Part shown: in pieces, positions 61,399-64,000 of the stretch
Numbering within the stretch: position 1 is the stretch's first letter
Layout of the letters: the number at the start of each line of letters is the position of its first letter
Assembly (NCBI GenBank): GCA_002377855.1
Contig: DFQQ01000037.1
Coordinates: forward strand, 1-64,000
From: Acidovorax delafieldii
Lineage (GTDB): Bacteria > Pseudomonadota > Gammaproteobacteria > Burkholderiales > Burkholderiaceae_C
Direction of reading: 5' to 3'
Length of the DNA stretch: 64,000 bases
Made by a program: the position numbers and the translations under genes
Notes under the pieces: generated by a model
Told to the model about the DNA's origin: nothing
The model's input: the letters and a program-made list of their open reading frames with translations, nothing else
Database searches by the model: none

Positions 61399-61454
61399 TC
61401 TCCGCCTTGGAACCCTTGGGATCAGAAGGAGCGTTTAGACAGGCTGGCGGCCGC

Positions 61455-62354
61455 TCAGCGCCGAGACGACACCGCAATCCCGCCGACGATGAACGCGAAT
61501 GCCACGCCATGGAACAGGTGCGGCGTCTCCCCCAGGAAGGCGGCTGACAGCATTGCCGCAAACAGCGGCGTGAGGTTGATGAAGAACCCGGCCACCGCTG
61601 GCCCGGCCCGCTGCACACCCACGCCCCAGCAGCGGTAGGCCAGCACGGCAGGCCCCACGGCGATGAATGCCAGGGCTGCCAGCAGTGTGCCGCTCCAGGC
61701 AATGTGCGTGCGGCCCGTGCTCCACTCCACGCCCGCAAACGCACCTGACCAGCACAGCCCGAACACCATCTGTGCCATCAGAAAGGCCGCCCAGTCTCCG
61801 CGCAGGCTTGCGGGCTCACTTGTGCGCACCAGCAGCCAGCTGTAGAAAGACCACGACGCCGTGGCCAGCAGCATGAAGAGATCCCCGGGCACCAGTCGCA
61901 GTGCCAGCAGCTGGCTCCATTCACCGCGGCTGAGCACGATCAGCACCCCCGCGATGGAGAGCGCCGCACCCGCCAGTTGCTGGCGCGTGACCCGGGCTCC
62001 GAAGAACAGCGCCCCCACCGCCAGCATCCACACCGGCATGCTTGAGCCCACCAGCGTCACGTTGATAGGGGTGGAGGTTTGCAGGGCCATGTACTGCAGG
62101 GCGTTGTACAACCCAATGCCGAGCAGGCCCAGCACCGCATACCGCCGCCAGTGCGGCCAAAGCGGGCTGTCCTTGCGCAGCACTGCGTGGGCCAGCGGCA
62201 GCAAGATGGCAAATGCCAGCACCCAGCGGATGAAGTTGAGGGTGATCGGCGGGATCATGGCGTGCACCAACCGGCCCACCACCGCGTTGCCAGCCCACAG
62301 CAGCGGCGCTGTCACCAGCAGTGCAACCGTGCCGGGCGTGAGTCTTTGATTCAT
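61455..62354 (-). CDS. EamA/DMT-family transporter (second)
   Basis: 299-aa protein with ten helices in two EamA repeats (LLVTAPLLWAGNAVVGRLVHAM and ASWSFYSWLLVRT). The repeat motif LNFIRWVLAFAILLPLAHA is typical. It resembles the transporter at 54795 only at family level. The ATG at 62354 is chosen over a position 9 nt upstream. It is divergent from the oxidoreductase gene with a ~95-nt promoter region between them. Substrate unknown. Confidence 0.88.
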   Translation of the reverse strand: MNQRLTPGTVALLVTAPLLWAGNAVVGRLVHAMIPPITLNFIRWVLAFAILLPLAHAVLRKDSPLWPHWRRYAVLGLLGIGLYNALQYMALQTSTPINVTLVGSSMPVWMLAVGALFFGARVTRQQLAGAALSIAGVLIVLSRGEWSQLLALRLVPGDLFMLLATASWSFYSWLLVRTSEPASLRGDWAAFLMAQMVFGLCWSGAFAGVEWSTGRTHIAWSGTLLAALAFIAVGPAVLAYRCWGVGVQRAGPAVAGFFINLTPLFAAMLSAAFLGETPHLFHGVAFAFIVGGIAVSSRR

Positions 62355-62448
62355 GCCCCGCAATGTAACGGGCCCGGCCCGGCAAGGCTTGCAGATTCAT
62401 GGCAGGATGGCGGCCGTTTGTCCTTCTTGTTACAGGAGCGCTGTTGCC

Positions 62449-63432
62449 ATGAGCCTTGCCGTCCAGATCCGCCAGCATGGTGGTCCCGAAGAACTCCAGA
62501 TCGTTGATGTGCAAGTGGGTGAACCGGGCCCGGGCGAGATCCGCATTCGCCACCATGCCGTCGGGCTCAACTTCATTGATGTGTACCACCGCACCGGCCT
62601 GTACCCGCTCAACATGCCTGCCACCATTGGCATGGAAGCCGCGGGGGTGGTGGAAGCCGTGGGCGAGGGCGTCACCCACTTGGCCCCTGGCGACCGCGCG
62701 GCCTACGCCAGCACACCCCCCGGCAGCTACTGCGAGGTGCGCGTGATGCCCGCCAAAACCGTCTGCAGGCTGCCCGACGCCATCGGCTTCGAAACCGGTG
62801 CGGCCATGATGCTCAAGGGCTTGACAGCCCAATACCTGCTCAAGAAAACACTTCCCGTCGAGGGCCTGCAACCGGGCGATTTCGTGCTGTTCCATGCGGC
62901 CGCTGGCGGGGTGGGCCTGATCGCCTGCCAGTGGGCCAAAGCCCTGGGCCTGCAGCTCATCGGCACTGCGGGCTCTGATGCCAAATGCCAGCTGGCGCTG
63001 GACAATGGGGCGGCGCACGCCATCAACTACAGCCGCGAAGACTTTGCCGCCCGCGTGAAGGAAATCACCGGGGGCAAGGGCGTGAAGGTGGTGTACGACT
63101 CGGTGGGCAAGGACACCTGGGACAAGTCGCTAGACTGCCTGCGCCCCTTCGGCCTGATGGCCAGCTTTGGCAACGCATCGGGGCCCGTGCCCGCGTTTGC
63201 TCCTGGCCAGCTGGGGCCCAAGGGGTCGCTGTACCTCACGCGCCAGACGCTGTTCACGCACATCTCCACCCGCGAAAGCACCCAAGCCATGGCCGACGAC
63301 CTGTTTGCCGTGGTGGCCAGCGGCCAGGTCAAGATCCACATTGACCAGCGCTACCCCTTGCGCGATGTGCAGCAGGCACACCGTGACCTGGAGGCCCGCA
63401 AGACCACCGGCTGCACCATCCTGACGCTGTGA
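62449..63432 (+). CDS. qor: NADPH:quinone oxidoreductase (Qor-like, zinc-free MDR)
   Basis: 327-aa medium-chain dehydrogenase. It begins MSLAVQIRQHGGPEELQIVD and shows HHAVGLNFIDVYHRTGLYP, a hallmark of Qor. The Rossmann motif HAAAGGVGLIACQWAKALG and the NADPH-binding TAGSDAKCQLA follow. It has no zinc ligand set. The preferred start has ACAGGAG upstream. A GTGA overlap couples the stop with the Nudix gene. Confidence 0.93.
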   Translation: MSLAVQIRQHGGPEELQIVDVQVGEPGPGEIRIRHHAVGLNFIDVYHRTGLYPLNMPATIGMEAAGVVEAVGEGVTHLAPGDRAAYASTPPGSYCEVRVMPAKTVCRLPDAIGFETGAAMMLKGLTAQYLLKKTLPVEGLQPGDFVLFHAAAGGVGLIACQWAKALGLQLIGTAGSDAKCQLALDNGAAHAINYSREDFAARVKEITGGKGVKVVYDSVGKDTWDKSLDCLRPFGLMASFGNASGPVPAFAPGQLGPKGSLYLTRQTLFTHISTRESTQAMADDLFAVVASGQVKIHIDQRYPLRDVQQAHRDLEARKTTGCTILTL

Positions 63433-64000
63433 ACGCCTTGAATGCGCTAAACACCCGGTTGCAGGGTGCTGGCGTTGCGGGCGCTGCCGACTTCCAGTGC
63501 TGGCTGACCGCCGCCCGCCAAGCAGCGCAGCAGCCAGCTGCCCAGCCCCGCACGCCCTTGGTGGCGGCTGGTCAGGTCATTGGATCTGTCGCTCCCGGGG
63601 TTTTGGATGATTTTGGCCTGCAGCGCTTGCTGGATAAGCGCCTCCAGCTATTGTTTCAGGAGCGTAGTGGCTCGGCTGCTTGGCACCTGCCCGTGCCTGC
63701 CTCTGAAGTGACTGCCGCTCTCAACGCATTGGCTGCCGCTTTGCAGCAAGCAGGGCGCTGCGGCCCGTGGCGCAATGAGCAGTTGGCCGTGACCAACCCG
63801 CAGGGCGAGGTGGTGGGCACCGTGGAGCGCGGTGCCGTGCGGGTGCTGGGCATTGCCACGCGCGCGGTTCACCTGGTGGGGTTGACGCCCGACGGGCGCA
63901 TGTGGGTGCAACGGCGTTCGCTGACCAAGCCCAATCACCCTGGCAAGTGGGACACCCTGATGGGCGGGATGGTGTCCGCCCAGGATTCGCTGCAGCAAGC
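63429..64000 (+). CDS. Nudix hydrolase with DUF4743-type N-terminus, cut by the window edge
   Basis: The frame opens with GTG at 63429, overlapping the qor stop, and is open to the end of the window (190 residues). The N-terminal ~110 residues are of the DUF4743 type (LAAALQQAGRCGPWRNEQLA). The Nudix domain starts with VERGAVRVLGIATRAVHLVGL and WVQRRSLTKPNHPGKWDTLMGG; the Nudix box itself begins in GGMVSAQDS and is cut. The stretch GLQRLLDKRLQLLF is encoded by a copy of the dispersed repeat. No upstream ribosome site is apparent; coupled translation from qor is likely. Confidence 0.82.
   Translation, partial: MNALNALNTRLQGAGVAGAADFQCWLTAARQAAQQPAAQPRTPLVAAGQVIGSVAPGVLDDFGLQRLLDKRLQLLFQERSGSAAWHLPVPASEVTAALNALAAALQQAGRCGPWRNEQLAVTNPQGEVVGTVERGAVRVLGIATRAVHLVGLTPDGRMWVQRRSLTKPNHPGKWDTLMGGMVSAQDSLQQ
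63615..63659 (+). repeat. dispersed palindromic repeat, copy 4, inside the Nudix gene
   Basis: GGCCTGCAGCGCTTG-CTGGAT-AAGCGC-CTCCAGCTATTGTTTCAGG. It aligns with copies 1-3 and is translated in frame within the N-terminal domain. Confidence 0.65.

Noticed and set aside
59654..61744. 696-codon minus-strand frame opposite the GGDEF/EAL gene
   Set aside because: It covers a gene with intact catalytic motifs on the other strand and shows no domain of its own.

Overview
The window looks like a chromosome segment of a GC-rich betaproteobacterium of the Comamonadaceae (Acidovorax / Alicycliphilus / Delftia-like). The support is the housekeeping gene order on the right (rpfE-recJ, trpS, M50 protease, YciO and PHP genes), a dispersed AGCGCTT...AAGCGC...GCTAT repeat of the kind common in this family, and close agreement of the copper genes with betaproteobacterial relatives. 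The genus is inferred, not proved.

Positions 1 to about 30796 are accessory DNA, read as the right part of an integrated genomic island whose left end lies outside the window. A copper-resistance block (203-17642) begins with copS/copR facing left. Divergent from it is a long rightward cluster: small His-rich exported protein, TolC-type outer-membrane lipoprotein, Tat-exported multicopper oxidase, CopI-like cupredoxin, CusF-like chaperone, Met-rich periplasmic protein, two DUF2933 proteins, an isoprenylcysteine-methyltransferase-like membrane protein, a CopZ-like HMA protein and a Cu(I) P1B-ATPase. After these come a DUF3141 protein, a beta-propeller protein, a frameshifted gene, a cytochrome c and a second, wrecked copper ATPase. 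Together they would oxidise, bind and export copper in cytoplasm, membrane and periplasm.

Positions 17968-27000 hold a leftward mobile-element module: AlpA-type regulator, YfjI/DUF3987 protein, two small unknown proteins, a DUF932 protein, YqaJ-type exonuclease, Gp3-like protein (possible recombination directionality factor), UmuD, UmuC with a near-consensus SOS box, and a HAD phosphatase-like protein. Strong hairpins stand in front of several of these genes. An AT-rich orphan gene (27377-29215, no recognised domain) sits next to the P4-type integrase (29293-30564). The island ends at a 3' tRNA-Ser-like remnant (30781-30796) followed by a strong terminator.

Positions 30797-64000 are core-like. 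First is a sensory locus in which a CHASE2 histidine kinase carries an in-frame stop and its response regulator a 2-nt frameshift, with FecR/LysM and SUMF1-like genes between and beside them. Then come trpS, an M50 protease, YciO, a PHP phosphatase, recJ and rpfE on the minus strand, followed on the plus strand by lolC/F-lolD, tatD, a DNA glycosylase, a spermidine-synthase-like gene, a GspE/PilB-type ATPase, tctBA, DUF3422, EamA transporters, an SH3 protein, an SDR, a DctP-like binding protein coupled to a GGDEF/EAL enzyme, a quinone oxidoreductase and a truncated Nudix gene at the right edge.
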